Assembly (NCBI GenBank): GCA_028276605.1 | Contig: JAPYWC010000046.1 | Location: 1 to 5,537, forward strand | Reading direction: 5' to 3' | Source: Desulfurococcales archaeon | Lineage (GTDB): Archaea > Thermoproteota > Thermoprotei_A > Sulfolobales > Ignisphaeraceae | DNA: 5,537 bases | Part shown: positions 4,962 through 5,537 of the stretch, in pieces | How the letters are laid out: every line of letters starts with the position of its first letter | Numbering within the stretch: the stretch's first letter is position 1 | Notes under the pieces: generated by a model | The model's database searches: none | What the model was told of the DNA's origin: nothing | The model's input: the letters and a program-made list of their open reading frames with translations, nothing else | Position numbers and translations under genes: made by a program

Positions 4962-5537
4962 ATGAGCTCTAGCTGTGTGTTGAGGGAGTTAGGCTTTACT
5001 CATGACACTTGGGGAGAGACTATAACAGCTTTCTACAACGCTAACAACGAGCTCGTCACTGTAATGCCTTTAGGGCTCAAGCTTTCTAGCCCTAATGAGT
5101 GTAGGCTTCTTGGTAGAGTATTTCAAGGCTCTAAACTTTATGATTACATTCTTCGCCACGGCGTAACGAAGTTGAGGTGCATAGTCTGTGTAACTCTCGA
5201 TCCACAGGTATTTTACAAAGCTGTGCTAATGAAGGATGAGGTGGTAAAGCTATTTGCCACATTATCTCAATGTCCTACCATATGCGATGCCTGCATCACT
5301 GGTTTAGGCATGTTTAGTGTTAAGGAGGAGGCTATAGAAGTTTCTATAGATGTCCTCGGCACCACTATTAAAGGCTTGCCAAAGGTATTTACAAGGGCAG
5401 GTGCAGCCATTATAGAAGCTCTTGTTTGGCTTACGAAACTATCCTATGTAGAGTGTGATAAGCTTGATGAAGTTATGTCATGGCTTAACTTCTTAAAGAT
5501 TGTTGTGTATAGATCTTCGCAAAATGAAACCTATAGA
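4962..5537 (+). CDS. DUF447 family protein (FMN-binding split-barrel type), 3' end outside window
   Basis: An open frame from ATG 4962 runs to the window edge with no stop, giving 192 residues. An in-frame TAA at 4938 bounds it upstream, with GTG 4950 as the only earlier start. The N-terminal half, GETITAFYNANNELVTVMPLG (18-38) followed by GRVFQGSKLYDYI (51-63) and a VTLDPQVFYKAVL strand (77-89), fits DUF447, a family related to flavin-reductase-like split barrels. The second half (141-192) is helical. Residues 73-111 hold five cysteines, including C104-x3-C108-x2-C111. DUF447 genes recur near tetrahydromethanopterin genes in archaea and in C1-using bacteria, from recalled knowledge, and here it follows the mpt operon. 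Its reaction is unknown; a flavin-linked step in pterin reduction or modification is a guess. It is separated from mptD by 350 bases and probably has its own promoter. Confidence 0.83.
   Translation, partial: MSSSCVLRELGFTHDTWGETITAFYNANNELVTVMPLGLKLSSPNECRLLGRVFQGSKLYDYILRHGVTKLRCIVCVTLDPQVFYKAVLMKDEVVKLFATLSQCPTICDACITGLGMFSVKEEAIEVSIDVLGTTIKGLPKVFTRAGAAIIEALVWLTKLSYVECDKLDEVMSWLNFLKIVVYRSSQNETYR

Noticed and set aside
1..5537. CRISPR array, insertion sequence or other mobile element
   Set aside because: I see no regularly spaced repeats, transposase motifs or terminal inverted repeats; gene order and composition are consistent across the operon.

Overview
The window looks like about 5.5 kb of a hyperthermophilic crenarchaeal (Thermoproteota) chromosome. 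Evidence is AGA/AGG arginine and ATA isoleucine codons, tightly packed genes with GGTG-type ribosome sites, TTTTAAA-type TATA boxes, an AT-rich background, and archaea-specific pterin enzymes. I cannot fix the genus; a Desulfurococcales-like organism is a guess.

Layout. Positions 1-330 hold the 5' part of a minus-strand winged-helix regulator that runs off the left edge. Positions 331-510 are a divergent promoter region, with back-to-back TATA elements at the centre and an operator-like inverted repeat on each side. A plus-strand operon follows: mptA (511-1398), mptG, the beta-RFAP synthase (1403-2383), mptE (2392-3189), a CitG/MdcB-like triphosphoribosyl-transferase homologue (3196-4158) and mptD (about 4204-4611). 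A 350-base non-coding stretch (4612-4961) comes next. It has an AT-rich part with nested inverted repeats, a TATA-like box, a GC-rich (about 55%) foldable block at about 4710-4870, and a small palindrome. The last gene, a DUF447 flavin-binding-type protein, starts at 4962 and runs off the right edge.

How the genes fit. MptA, MptD and MptE are successive enzymes of the route from GTP to 6-hydroxymethyl-7,8-dihydropterin diphosphate; the MptB phosphodiesterase step is not in the window. MptG makes the arylamine-riboside half that is joined to that pterin. The set therefore encodes a methanopterin-type C1 carrier (H4MPT or a crenarchaeal variant such as sulfopterin), not folate. The CitG-like protein and DUF447 are the unassigned members. 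CitG chemistry (transfer of an ATP-derived phosphoribosyl unit to a sugar hydroxyl) resembles the unassigned alpha-ribosylation step of methanopterin side-chain assembly. The main open points are that enzyme, the regulator with paired operators, and the unexplained GC-rich element upstream of DUF447.
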